A stretch of DNA of 57,529 bases, taken from NCBI GenBank assembly GCA_009778595.1, contig WRJI01000005.1, positions 1-57,529 on the forward strand, given 5' to 3'. This stretch comes from Peptococcaceae bacterium (GTDB lineage: Bacteria; Bacillota; Desulfitobacteriia; Desulfitobacteriales; Syntrophobotulaceae). Both the position numbers and the translations under genes were made by a program. The notes beneath the pieces were generated by a model. It was not told the DNA's origin. It saw only the letters and a list, made by a program, of their open reading frames with translations, and did no database searches. Positions 44,068 to 52,922 of the stretch are shown here, piece by piece; position 1 is the first letter of the stretch, and each line of letters begins with the position of its first letter.

Positions 44068-44785
44068 ATTCATAAGTTTTATCACCGCCGGTGATCCCTC
44101 CCTGGAAAAGACGCGGGAATTCATCGATGTCTTAGCAGAAGACAGTGATATCATTGAGATCGGTCTTCCCTTCTCTGATCCCATAGCCGAAGGGGATGTC
44201 ATCCAGGCCGCCAATAAACGCGCCTTAGAACAGAACACCACCGCAGACAAAGTGTTTGACATGCTGGAAAATGTACCCTTCAACAAAATCGTACTCTTGA
44301 CTTATGCCAACCCTGTCTTCGTCTACGGCTATGACCGGTTCTTCAAACGCTGCAAAGAATGTGATGTCTACGGAGTGATTATTCCCGACCTGCCTTTCGA
44401 GGAGCGAGGCGAGGCGTCCATCTATGCCGACAATTTTGGCATACACCTGATTACGTTGATAGCGCCGACTTCGGCACAGCGAATCCAAATGCTGGCGACA
44501 AACGCCACAGGATTCATCTATCTCGTGTCCTCCATGGGCGTGACAGGTGTTCGCGGAGAATTCACAACCAATCTGGACGATATTGTGCGCCAAATCAGAG
44601 AAGTCACCGATGTTCCCATCTATATCGGATTCGGTATATCCACACCTGAACAGGTGCGACAAATACGTGAGATTGCCGACGGAGTTATCGTGGGCAGCGC
44701 CATTGTGAGGATTATTGCGGAACATGGTGACAACAGCTCCCCCCATATCAAACAATTCATTAAGGAGATGCTCAAAAATGTATAA
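44060..44785 (+). CDS. trpA: tryptophan synthase alpha subunit
   Basis: Barrel enzyme of 241 residues that releases indole from indole-3-glycerol phosphate. [10 protein letters not shown], catalytic Glu in [16 protein letters not shown] (with the Asp of PDLPFEE), SSMGVTGVR, and [14 protein letters not shown] are present. Slightly shorter than the usual ~265. The ATG overlaps the trpB stop, after AAGGGGGAAG. Confidence 0.95.
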   Translation: MSKFISFITAGDPSLEKTREFIDVLAEDSDIIEIGLPFSDPIAEGDVIQAANKRALEQNTTADKVFDMLENVPFNKIVLLTYANPVFVYGYDRFFKRCKECDVYGVIIPDLPFEERGEASIYADNFGIHLITLIAPTSAQRIQMLATNATGFIYLVSSMGVTGVRGEFTTNLDDIVRQIREVTDVPIYIGFGISTPEQVRQIREIADGVIVGSAIVRIIAEHGDNSSPHIKQFIKEMLKNV

Positions 44786-45800
44786 AGAAGTTCTCACAAA
44801 AGTAACAACACACCAGGAAATGACCGCCGGGGAAATCAGCTCGTTAATCGCAGCCATCAACGCGGGAGAAGTGTCAGACGTTCAAATCGCCGGGTTTCAA
44901 GTCGCTTTGCTGATGAAAGGCGCAACACAGAATGAGTTGGCTCATCTGGCGATAGCCATGCGGGACAACTGTATTCCCTTGAGACCAAAGATAGACGGGG
45001 AGCTCATGGACACATGCGGAACCGGGGGAGGGCTTTCCACCTTCAACATCTCCACCGCCACAGCCATTGTCGCGGCAGCGGGAGGTATCCCCGTAGCCAA
45101 ACACGGCAGCCGTTCTTTAGCCAGCTTATCCGGCAGTGCGGATGTGTTAGAGGCTCTGGGCGTCAACATTATTCTGTCGCCTCCACAAGTTGAGAAGATG
45201 ATGGAGGAAATAGGCATTGCCTTTCTGTACGCCCCCTTGTTTCATCCGGTTATGTGCAAAGTATTGCCAGCTGAAGACGATTTGGGAATCAAAACGATAT
45301 TCTATACGATCATCGGCCCACTCATCAACCCCGCCTTCGCCCCGAGGCATCTGTTGGGCGTCTACAAACCTGAACTTCTTGACACAGTAACACACGTCGC
45401 CAAAGAGCTCGGGTACACCAACGCGATGTTTGTGCATGGACTTGATGGGTTGGACGAAATCTCCCTGCTCGGAACAACCCGTATCAACCAACTGCGTAAC
45501 GGCGAAGTTACCACCTTTGAGATCGAGCCGGAGGATTTGGGGTTGAAACGATGCCGACTTGAGGATATCAAATCCAGCACACCCCAAGACAATGCGGCAG
45601 TGATCACAGGTGTATTCGAAGGAACCATCCGAGACGCAAAAAAAGACGCCATTGTTCTGAACGCGGCAGGCGCTTTGGTTGTCGGCGGCAAAGCGTCAGA
45701 TCTCAAGCAGGGTGCCGAATTGGCCACAACCATCATCGAAAGCGGTGCTGCCGCCAAAAAGCTGAACGAATTGAAAGCCCTGTCAAATGGCGTTTTGTGA
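44778..45800 (+). CDS. trpD: anthranilate phosphoribosyltransferase
   Basis: Second step of Trp synthesis, attaching phosphoribose to anthranilate. 340 residues. The PRPP motif DTCGTGGGLSTFNISTATA, KHGSRSLASLSGSADVLEALG, GPLINP and VHGLDGLDEIS are clear. Overlaps trpA by 8 nt and trpC by 14 nt. There is no trpE or trpG in front of it, so anthranilate must be made by unlinked genes. Confidence 0.95.
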   Translation: MYKEVLTKVTTHQEMTAGEISSLIAAINAGEVSDVQIAGFQVALLMKGATQNELAHLAIAMRDNCIPLRPKIDGELMDTCGTGGGLSTFNISTATAIVAAAGGIPVAKHGSRSLASLSGSADVLEALGVNIILSPPQVEKMMEEIGIAFLYAPLFHPVMCKVLPAEDDLGIKTIFYTIIGPLINPAFAPRHLLGVYKPELLDTVTHVAKELGYTNAMFVHGLDGLDEISLLGTTRINQLRNGEVTTFEIEPEDLGLKRCRLEDIKSSTPQDNAAVITGVFEGTIRDAKKDAIVLNAAGALVVGGKASDLKQGAELATTIIESGAAAKKLNELKALSNGVL

Positions 45801-46452
45801 CATGATTGACAAAGAAATCGCCGGAAAGGTCATCATAGACTTCAAACCCATCTCACCTCAGTACGGCGACTTATTCAAGGGGAGAAATCCCCTTGAAGTC
45901 GCCCGGAACCTGGAAAACGCAGGAGTTCTGGGGTTGTCGGTTGTTACCGAAAAGGCACACTTTGGCGGTTCACTGGATCTGTTGCGCGCCCTGACCGGAA
46001 CCGTGAGCCTGCCGGTTCTGCGCAAAGATTTCATTAGAACAGAAGCGGATTTACAGGAAACCCTTGATTGTGGCGCGACAGGTGTCTTGTTGATTTGTTC
46101 GGTTTTTTCTTCAAACTCGCTGAAAGCCCTGCATGAGAAAGCCTTGCTCATGGGTTTGAAACCCGTCGTCGAGGTTCACACACACACAGAAATGGAGCTG
46201 GCTATAAGCATTGGTGCTAAGATCATCGGAATCAATAACAAAGATATCACCGTTTTTGAGAAAGACAACGGTACGGTCGATCACACATTGGAATTGATTC
46301 GATCAGCGCCGAAAGGGGCCTTCATTATCAGCGAGAGCGGTATCTCCTGTTGGAAAGACGCTGAGAAAGCCCTGGCAGTTGGTGCAAACGCTGTCTTGAT
46401 TGGAACGGCTTTTTGGCAAGGTCGATTGACCCCTGAAATCATTAAATGTTGA
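45787..46452 (+). CDS. trpC: indole-3-glycerol phosphate synthase, short form
   Basis: Barrel enzyme closing the indole ring, 221 residues versus ~260 in most homologues. Catalytic residues recognisable: Lys in IIDFKPISPQYGD (the preceding Glu of the usual IAE(x)K is Asp here), LRKDFI, VVEVHTH, GINNKDI and ISESGI. The N-terminal helical extension that helps cover the substrate in other enzymes is missing or very short; an upstream in-frame extension would run into trpD. Probably functional but unusual. Confidence 0.85.
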   Translation: MAFCDMIDKEIAGKVIIDFKPISPQYGDLFKGRNPLEVARNLENAGVLGLSVVTEKAHFGGSLDLLRALTGTVSLPVLRKDFIRTEADLQETLDCGATGVLLICSVFSSNSLKALHEKALLMGLKPVVEVHTHTEMELAISIGAKIIGINNKDITVFEKDNGTVDHTLELIRSAPKGAFIISESGISCWKDAEKALAVGANAVLIGTAFWQGRLTPEIIKC

Positions 46453-46562
46453 AAAAATTGTTGGCAACTCGTCGTCATTCCAAGATGATCACAAAACACC
46501 GAAGCCCTGGGGGACTGTTACGAGCCTATGGCGATTAAATCCCAGATGGTGTATACTATCCT

Positions 46563-46662
46563 TATGCGGGCTACGCCCGCAAGTATTCAGTATTCAGGAT
46601 TCAGTATTCAGAATGTGGATTTTCTTGTTCTTTTTTGACGCTTCGCGTCCGTAAGGGACTAA
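46563..46662 (+). repeat. dispersed element copy D (7-nt unit x4)
   Basis: TATGCGGGC-TAC-GCCCGC hairpin, four 7-nt units, GAATGTGGATTTTCTTG, T-rich stretch, GACGC-TTC-GCGTC hairpin, CGTAAGGGACTAA. Almost identical to copy C. It lies in the trpC-proA gap; the 110 bp before it shows no gene. Confidence 0.95.
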
Positions 46663-46725
46663 AGGACGATGAACCAATCAAGTCAAGTTAATGAAAATCA
46701 TTGGAAGAATAAAGGGGGAACCGAT

Positions 46726-47985
46726 ATGGAACTTAGACCCGAACTCGTAACCTTAGGCAAACAAGCCAAACAAGCCTCCCGCCTCCTGATGTCCGCGGGA
46801 ACAGAAGCCAAAAACGCCGCCTTGCAAAACATCGCTGACATCTTAAAAGAACATGCCCAAGAAATTCTGGCCGCCAACGCCGTCGATGTTGCCCGAGCCG
46901 AAGAAAAAGGACTGAGAAAAAGCCTACTTACCCGACTCATTCTAACTCCCAAACAGATTGACGATATCTGTGACAGCGTACGAGACGTCATCCAACTGCC
47001 CGACCCGGTGGGTAGGGGAGAGATGTGGACACGTCCCAACGGCCTGCGTTTTGAAAAAATCAGCGTTCCCCTCGGCGTCATCGGCATTATCTACGAAGCC
47101 CGTCCCAACGTTACCGTTGACGCGGCTGCTCTGTGCCTCAAATCCGGCAACGTCTGCCTTCTCCGAGGCGGCAGCGAAGCCGCCGAAAGCAATGTTGTCC
47201 TCGTCAGGCTGCTCGCCGAAGCCATTGCCGCCGCCGGGCTCCCTGCCGCTGCTGTGCAACTCGTACCGGCAGGAGATCGTGCTTACGCCGAGCAACTTAT
47301 GCGTATGAATGGCTATGTTGACGTCATTATCCCCCGAGGGGGGGCCGGACTGATCCAAAGCGTTGTCGCTAACGCCACTGTACCCGTCATCGAAACCGGC
47401 GCCGGAATCTGCCATACCTATGTCCACAGCGAAGCCGATCTGGATAAAGCCCTCGCCGTCGTCTATAATGCTAAAACCGACAAACCCGGTGTCTGCAACG
47501 CCTTGGAAACCCTGCTTGTTGACGAAGCTGTTGCCGCCGACTACCTGCCCCGCCTAGCTGATTTGCTCACGCACGGCCCCAAAGGCCCGGTTGAAATGCG
47601 GGCCTGCGCCAAGACTCTGACTTATATCCCGGGCGCCCGCCCCGCCACCGAAGAGGATTGGCGCACTGAGCACAACGATATGATCCTCAATATGAAAACC
47701 GTCGCCGATATGGACGAAGCACTCGATCATATCTATCAATACTCCACGAAACATTCCGAAGCCATCCTGACCGAAAGCTATCCGGCTTCCCAACGATTCC
47801 TCCGAGATGTGGACGCCGCAGCTGTTTACGTGAATACCTCAATCCGTTTCTCAGACGGCAATCGTTTCGGGTTTGGTGCGGAAATCGGCATCAGCACTCA
47901 GAAACTGCATGCCCGCGGCCCCATGGGATTACCGGAGTTAACCACATGCAAGTATATGGTCTATGGGGAAGGACAGATCGTTTGA
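46726..47985 (+). CDS. proA: gamma-glutamyl phosphate reductase
   Basis: Second step of proline synthesis, NADPH reduction of glutamyl-5-phosphate; 419 residues. The aldehyde-dehydrogenase-like core shows PLGVIGIIYEARPNVT, LRGGSEA, IPRGGAGLI, ETGAGICH, the catalytic Cys in KPGVCNALE, and SIRFSDGNRFGFGAEIGIST. The start was placed at the ATG after AAAGGGGGAACC; an in-frame ATG at 46669 lies close to repeat copy D. It is separated from proB-proC by about 25 kb. Strongly C-rich coding strand. Transcribed alone; a promoter may lie in copy D. Confidence 0.95.
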   Translation: MELRPELVTLGKQAKQASRLLMSAGTEAKNAALQNIADILKEHAQEILAANAVDVARAEEKGLRKSLLTRLILTPKQIDDICDSVRDVIQLPDPVGRGEMWTRPNGLRFEKISVPLGVIGIIYEARPNVTVDAAALCLKSGNVCLLRGGSEAAESNVVLVRLLAEAIAAAGLPAAAVQLVPAGDRAYAEQLMRMNGYVDVIIPRGGAGLIQSVVANATVPVIETGAGICHTYVHSEADLDKALAVVYNAKTDKPGVCNALETLLVDEAVAADYLPRLADLLTHGPKGPVEMRACAKTLTYIPGARPATEEDWRTEHNDMILNMKTVADMDEALDHIYQYSTKHSEAILTESYPASQRFLRDVDAAAVYVNTSIRFSDGNRFGFGAEIGISTQKLHARGPMGLPELTTCKYMVYGEGQIV

Positions 47986-48020
47986 CAATGCAAGACCACA
48001 TTGGAAGTTGTTTGCCAATA

Positions 48021-49994
48021 TCAAAGGGGTTCAAAGTCCGCCACCCCATGCTTACACAAAGGACAAATGTAGTCTTCTGGAATCGTGTCGCCTTCGTACA
48101 CATAGCCACATATTTTGCAGACAAAACCGTTTTTCGTTTCTTCAGAAACCTTGGGTTTGGGCTTGATGTGGTCGAAATAGAATTGGTAAGTCAGACTCCG
48201 CTCCTTTGACAACACAAAGGCTTCTGTTACATCCGCAATGAACAATGTATGGGTACCATAATCAAGTGTTTGGCAGACTCTTGCGGAAATCACGCCATTC
48301 GTCCGTTCCGGTATATAACGAACACCGTTGGTTGTGCGCGTTTGATAATCGCAACCCACGAACTTGTCAATGTCTCTGCCGCTTTGGAAACCGAATTGCT
48401 CGATCGTGCTGAAAAGCACATGCTCTGTCAAAACCGAAACATTGAACTCTCCCGTTTTTACAATCATTTCATGTGTAAAATTAGCTTTGCTGACAGCAAC
48501 GGAAATCCTTAATGGCGACTCGGTAATCTGTGTAACCGTATTGATAATGCAACCATTATCTTTAGCACCATCTTTGGCGGTCAGAACAAACAACCCGTAA
48601 GACAACTTGAACAATGTGTCGCGGTCCACTTTCGGAGCGGACCCCATGGGAGCGGACCCCATGGAAGCAGATCCCATCTGTGTTCCGGTTGCCGTTCCAA
48701 CTGACCCCATCTGTGTTCCGGCTGTCGATCCAACCGGAACCCCTGTTTCAAGGGTACCCGGCGGACTCATGAAGGGCCTGCTTGGGAGAGCCTCCTTGGG
48801 AAACGTCGCAACAATTGCCGACGCCATGGCATCGATTTCCGCAAGCTGATCTGCTTTCAGGCTTGATTTGAGACTGACAATATCATCAAGGAATCTAATA
48901 TTTTTGCATGTCTCCAATTGAGCACGGATGAGACCGCCGCTGGTGGCAGCCCAAGACCCGTTTTCTATGAGGGCGATCGTTCGCTTTTGGAGATTGTGGG
49001 CGGTAAGATCACATATCAACGCTTCCATAGTCACAAAAATCCCCGCGTTGTAGGTTGTTGAGGCAAAAACCAAATGGCTCCATTTGAACGCGGCCGAAAC
49101 GATTTCTGAAGCCGGTGTAACAGAAACGTCAAACATCACGGTTTTGACACCATAGGACCGCAACCGGCAAGCGAGAATCTCCGCGGCGTTTTCTGTGTTC
49201 CCGTATATGGACGCGTAAGCGATCATCACACCGTATTCTTCAGGCTCATAGTTGCTCCAAAAGGAATATTTCTCGATAATATCTTTGATATGCTCGCGCC
49301 AGACAAACCCGTGGAGCGGGCATATCATGTCGACGGCCAAAGGGGATACTTTGCTTAGCAATGACTTCATCTGCGTGCCGTATTTCCCAACTATATTTGC
49401 ATAATAGCGCCTTGTCTCATCCATATAATCTTTCGCGAAATCTACCTCGTCGGCAAATATTGCGCCGTTAAGGGCACCAAAACATCCAAATGCGTCCGCA
49501 GAAAAAAGAATCTTATCCGTCGTATCATAGGTGACCATAACCTCAGGCCAGTGCACCATAGGGGCCATAATAAATTGGAGGGTATGCCTGCCTGTAACAA
49601 GGGTATCGTTTTCTTTGACAAGGAGAATCCGTTCCTCTGACTCGAAGCCAAGGAATTGTTTGATGAACTGTTGGGTTTTTGTATTGCAGACCAGTTTCAG
49701 TTCCGGGTAACGGGCGGCCACCTCGCGAATGGCAGCGGCATGATCAGGCTCCATGTGTTGCACCACAAGATAATCAAGGGCGCGGGACCCTAAAGCTTCA
49801 GAAAGGTTCTCCAGGAATCTATCCCGTACCGCTTTGTCGACTGTATCGAATAGAACCGTTTTGTCATCGCACAAAAGGTATGAATTATATGATACGCCGG
49901 CCGGAACGGAATAGACCCCTTCAAACATGGCTAATCGTCTGTCGTTGGCACCAACCCATGTTAGATCATTTGTGATTTTTTTCGTGCAATGCAT
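48021..49994 (-). CDS. four-domain flavodiiron protein (O2/NO reductase)
   Basis: Cytosolic O2- or NO-reducing flavodiiron protein, 657 residues. Domains in order: MBL-type diiron domain (1-~250; H80-x-E82-x-D84, H148, D167, H228), flavodoxin domain (~255-395, YASIYGNTEN), a Gly/Met/Ser/Thr-rich linker (~405-455) with short repeats, a flavin reductase domain (~457-605) and a C-terminal rubredoxin (~622-657; C626, C629, C644, C647). This combination lets it take electrons directly from NAD(P)H, protecting the oxygen-sensitive hydrogenases. The linker is encoded by imperfect repeats (48637-48720). GGAGG precedes the ATG. Confidence 0.92.
   Translation of the reverse strand: MHCTKKITNDLTWVGANDRRLAMFEGVYSVPAGVSYNSYLLCDDKTVLFDTVDKAVRDRFLENLSEALGSRALDYLVVQHMEPDHAAAIREVAARYPELKLVCNTKTQQFIKQFLGFESEERILLVKENDTLVTGRHTLQFIMAPMVHWPEVMVTYDTTDKILFSADAFGCFGALNGAIFADEVDFAKDYMDETRRYYANIVGKYGTQMKSLLSKVSPLAVDMICPLHGFVWREHIKDIIEKYSFWSNYEPEEYGVMIAYASIYGNTENAAEILACRLRSYGVKTVMFDVSVTPASEIVSAAFKWSHLVFASTTYNAGIFVTMEALICDLTAHNLQKRTIALIENGSWAATSGGLIRAQLETCKNIRFLDDIVSLKSSLKADQLAEIDAMASAIVATFPKEALPSRPFMSPPGTLETGVPVGSTAGTQMGSVGTATGTQMGSASMGSAPMGSAPKVDRDTLFKLSYGLFVLTAKDGAKDNGCIINTVTQITESPLRISVAVSKANFTHEMIVKTGEFNVSVLTEHVLFSTIEQFGFQSGRDIDKFVGCDYQTRTTNGVRYIPERTNGVISARVCQTLDYGTHTLFIADVTEAFVLSKERSLTYQFYFDHIKPKPKVSEETKNGFVCKICGYVYEGDTIPEDYICPLCKHGVADFEPL
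48637..48720 (-). repeat. short tandem repeats in flavodiiron linker
   Basis: Imperfect GCGGACCCCATGGGA- and CCCATCTGTGTTCCG-type units, in frame, encoding the MGSAP- and GTQMGS-like linker between the flavodoxin and flavin reductase domains. Confidence 0.8.
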
Positions 49995-50033
49995 CGTTCT
50001 TTCCTCCTACCTCTCGATGTTACGATATGCTCC

Positions 50034-50062
50034 ATTATACCTTTTGTGGCCGGCAATCACAA
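50034..50062 (-). promoter_or_regulatory. promoter of the flavodiiron gene
   Basis: Minus strand TTGTGA (50062-50057), 17 nt, TATAAT (50039-50034). The gene starts about 40 nt downstream. Confidence 0.7.
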
Positions 50063-50069
50063 ACACTCC

Positions 50070-50140
50070 GCCAACAATCCTATCGCCAACATTCTTTCAC
50101 CAACATTCTTTCGCCAACATTCTTTCGCCAACAATCCTTT
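50070..50140. repeat. 14-bp tandem array, about 5 units
   Basis: GCCAACATTCTTTC and close variants (ACCAAC..., GCCAACAATCC...) repeated about five times between the kinase stop and the flavodiiron promoter. Non-coding in either likely frame. Confidence 0.92.
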
Positions 50141-50141
50141 G

Positions 50142-52559
50142 TCAATACCACCCATTACTTTGCCAGAAATTATACGCCGCCTCAATAGATCCATACCGGG
50201 AATTAATATACCCAAGCATGGCTTCAAGCTGCACCGCATAAGGATCCGGTTGTTGAAGGGTTTCTGCATAGCTCATACCAACATAGGTTTGATAATGCAT
50301 CTCCAACATCTGGCCAATCCCTTTATGTTGTCCACTCGGGCTTATCGCGTAAATATTTCCGCCACTCTCACGTTTGATGAGATACTGTAGCATCTCATCA
50401 TTGCTTAGACTCGTGCTCTCAATGGCAAAAATCGGATGCTTGGTTCCTTCCAAAACAATTTCGGGCACAGGTTCTTTTGTTATCGTCTCCTCAAGGGCAA
50501 TTTTCTCAACCAAAACTCCGTTATTTACAACACAAGTATATGTGACCACTTTGGACCCTTTTTCACCTTCTTGTCCAATTTTTGTGGTGTTCAAGATAAG
50601 GTCATGATCTTTTTCTGTTTCTGAATCATAAGCGATTTCTTCTGTCATCGTGAAAACCCCTTCAATGACAACATGGAGATAGGGTTGCACAACAACCACC
50701 TCGATGACATCTCCTACCATCAATGGTTTTTCCGGCTGGAGGACATCTTCCTGCAAGTCTTCCGGCAAGTCTTCCGGCAAGTCTTCCGGTGTTTCTATTG
50801 GCGGATCTTGGTTTGATGTTACAATGGCATCCGGTGAGACCCCATAGGCCTCCGCAATCCCCTGGATGGTGTCTCCTTCCACCACAGTGTGGAAAAGGGT
50901 TCGGGCTTTGCCATGGATGAGAGCCTGAATAGCCTCATCAACAGTCTTGACTTCTGAGGCGGGGGCTTTTTTCTTGACGTATTGCACGTCCTCTTCATAT
51001 TCAACAGAAGTAACATACACCGTCTCGGCCACGATTTGATTGGCATAATAGGAAGTCAATTCATCTAACATCATCGGGACATCTGTTTCATTTGCCAGCA
51101 GAATGTCCGTTTGGCCGTTGATACTAATTCCGAATCGAATACTGAGGGAATTGATGAAAACAGCGACGGTTATAACCAAAGCTAATATCGCCGCAGAAGC
51201 TATTCCTATCCATAAGGGACGAAATTTTGTTCGAAGAGAGGTTTTCTTAACCTCCTTGGGATTCGCTGTTTGTGGTATTACCGCCTTGGGCATGACAGCC
51301 ACCGGCAGTCGCGTCTTTTGGGATGTCTCCGTCTGTTCCGTTTTATCTTCATCTCTCAAAGCCACATCTTTAGGTTGCGGCGTCTGAATAGCCTTCGGCT
51401 GATTGGCCTTCTTCGGCCTCGAACCCTTTGGTTGGGCTTTCTTCAACATCGCCGCATCAACATCTTGATTCCCCTCAACAAGGGATTCCAATGCTTGGCG
51501 CATCTGGGCAGGATGAGCGTACCTGCCCTCTCGATTAAAGGCGCAGGCTTTCAACACAAGCGCGTTCAACTCCGGACTAACCCCTTTGAGCTCAGGTAAC
51601 GGAGCACCGTTGGTTCGCAGCTTGAACGCGGTTTGATAACCCTCAACCGTAACCGACAAGGGAAAATCCGGCAAGAACGGCCCCCGGTTCCTGTTGAGCA
51701 ACGTATACATTACGATACCCAGAGAGTAAGTGTCCGCATCGGCATCTACAAGTTCATCTTTCAACACCTCTGGGGCCATGGTAGCGTAAGATTTCCACAG
51801 AGATTCGCTCTGGTCCTTTTGTAGGAATTCGATCTGATTCTTTTGTGCAACACGGCCACCCTGCGTCGTCCGGTCGCCCTGCATATCTTGATCAGACAGA
51901 ATCTCCCGCATCTGTCGACCAATCCCAAAATCACCCAACTTATACTCACCGCGGAGGGTCACAAAAATATTCTCTGGTCTGATGTTCTTATGAATGACAT
52001 TGGTTTCGTGGAACTCTTCCAAGGCCCGGCAAATATGAATGCCAAGGGTCACAACATTGGCAGGGGAGAGAGGTTTCATTCTGGTATGAACCGAAAGTGA
52101 TCTAAGAAGCTCCATGCGAACAAGTATATCCCAAGTTGAGAGATCGCTAACTCCCTCCGATTGGCCTCTATATGGGACCCCTTGGTTTTCAACAATTTTA
52201 CATTCATTATAGTTGACAATATGGCGACTCCTGTCAAATTGACCCATGAGCTCAATGTCACACACGATATCGGCAACTAGTTTCTGATATAATCCGCTGA
52301 TGGCTGCCCGGTCAAGTCCCCGGTTTTCCAATTGCTTTATTTCGCAGGTGTTTTGAGGCAGCGAAATGATTTTGACAGCCGAATAATGAGTCTTTCCGCT
52401 ATCCGGGTCCCCCTCAGAGGGGCGGTCTTTCCGGCTGATAAGGCAAACTTGGCCGCAGGAACCCTCGCCAATGAGGGATTCAATATGCCATGTGTCCCAT
52501 AACGGTTGGAATTTTGCCTGGATTTCTTGAAACCGCGAATTCAGTTTATGATCAGACAC
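50142..52559 (-). CDS. transmembrane Ser/Thr kinase-like protein with LysM, G5 and lysozyme-like domains
   Basis: 805 residues. Cytoplasmic kinase-like domain (~20-365): glycine loop GEGSCG (31-36), Lys63, Glu103, DFG at 210-212 and APE at 262-264 are intact, but the catalytic-loop HRD is H190-K191-N192 (Asp to Asn, codon AAC), with the rest (IRPENIF) conserved. A basic linker with many Lys/Pro, one membrane helix (451-469), then extracytoplasmic parts: LysM (~555-620, interrupted by EDLP repeats), G5 (~628-705) and a C-terminal lysozyme-like/transglycosylase domain (~721-805, KRESGGN with candidate catalytic Glu731). PrkC-type kinases carry PASTA repeats instead. It could be a pseudokinase sensor tethered to peptidoglycan. 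GTG start after AAAGGGGG. Confidence 0.85.
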   Translation of the reverse strand: MSDHKLNSRFQEIQAKFQPLWDTWHIESLIGEGSCGQVCLISRKDRPSEGDPDSGKTHYSAVKIISLPQNTCEIKQLENRGLDRAAISGLYQKLVADIVCDIELMGQFDRSRHIVNYNECKIVENQGVPYRGQSEGVSDLSTWDILVRMELLRSLSVHTRMKPLSPANVVTLGIHICRALEEFHETNVIHKNIRPENIFVTLRGEYKLGDFGIGRQMREILSDQDMQGDRTTQGGRVAQKNQIEFLQKDQSESLWKSYATMAPEVLKDELVDADADTYSLGIVMYTLLNRNRGPFLPDFPLSVTVEGYQTAFKLRTNGAPLPELKGVSPELNALVLKACAFNREGRYAHPAQMRQALESLVEGNQDVDAAMLKKAQPKGSRPKKANQPKAIQTPQPKDVALRDEDKTEQTETSQKTRLPVAVMPKAVIPQTANPKEVKKTSLRTKFRPLWIGIASAAILALVITVAVFINSLSIRFGISINGQTDILLANETDVPMMLDELTSYYANQIVAETVYVTSVEYEEDVQYVKKKAPASEVKTVDEAIQALIHGKARTLFHTVVEGDTIQGIAEAYGVSPDAIVTSNQDPPIETPEDLPEDLPEDLQEDVLQPEKPLMVGDVIEVVVVQPYLHVVIEGVFTMTEEIAYDSETEKDHDLILNTTKIGQEGEKGSKVVTYTCVVNNGVLVEKIALEETITKEPVPEIVLEGTKHPIFAIESTSLSNDEMLQYLIKRESGGNIYAISPSGQHKGIGQMLEMHYQTYVGMSYAETLQQPDPYAVQLEAMLGYINSRYGSIEAAYNFWQSNGWY
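50751..50790 (-). repeat. 12-bp tandem repeats in the kinase-like gene
   Basis: CTTCCGGCAAGT-type units repeated about three times in frame, encoding PEDLPEDLPEDL within the LysM region. Confidence 0.85.
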
Positions 52560-52597
52560 GACAGTGACCCCCTTTCTCGTTTGCGCTCTTTCTCACT

Positions 52598-52704
52598 TAT
52601 GCGGGCTACGCCCGCAAGTATCCAGTATTCAGTATCCAGTATTCAGTATTCAGAATGTGGATTTTCTTGTTTTTTGTTGACGCTTCGCGTCTGTAAGGTA
52701 CTAA
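52598..52704 (+). repeat. dispersed element copy E (7-nt unit x5)
   Basis: TATGCGGGC-TAC-GCCCGC hairpin, five 7-nt units (GTATCCA or GTATTCA), GAATGTGGATTTTCTTG, T-rich stretch, GACGC-TTC-GCGTC hairpin, TGTAAGGTACTAA. It lies between the divergent kinase-like gene and the membrane protein at 52923. The ~215 bp after it hold no gene I can support. Confidence 0.93.
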
Positions 52705-52922
52705 TCCCTGATTGTATTATGAAAAGCAATATCAACACTATGAACGCCAAAATTGTTATATACCAAAATATTTTTTCACATTCCACGCGCTCCCAACACC
52801 TCTTTATTTGTTAAGGATAACACAAATCTGACTTGTGAGGCAAGGCTAACAGGAAAGCGCACTTACAATTAACAAAAATTGCTCGATTAATTCGCGTCTT
52901 TTTAGCCAATAATTCAATATGT

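Noticed and set aside
46453-46562. TATACT at about 46551 as a proA promoter
   Set aside because: No acceptable -35 box 16-18 nt upstream and no TGn extension; copy D or its right end is a better candidate.
50070-50140. 14-bp array as CRISPR
   Set aside because: Units are contiguous without spacers.
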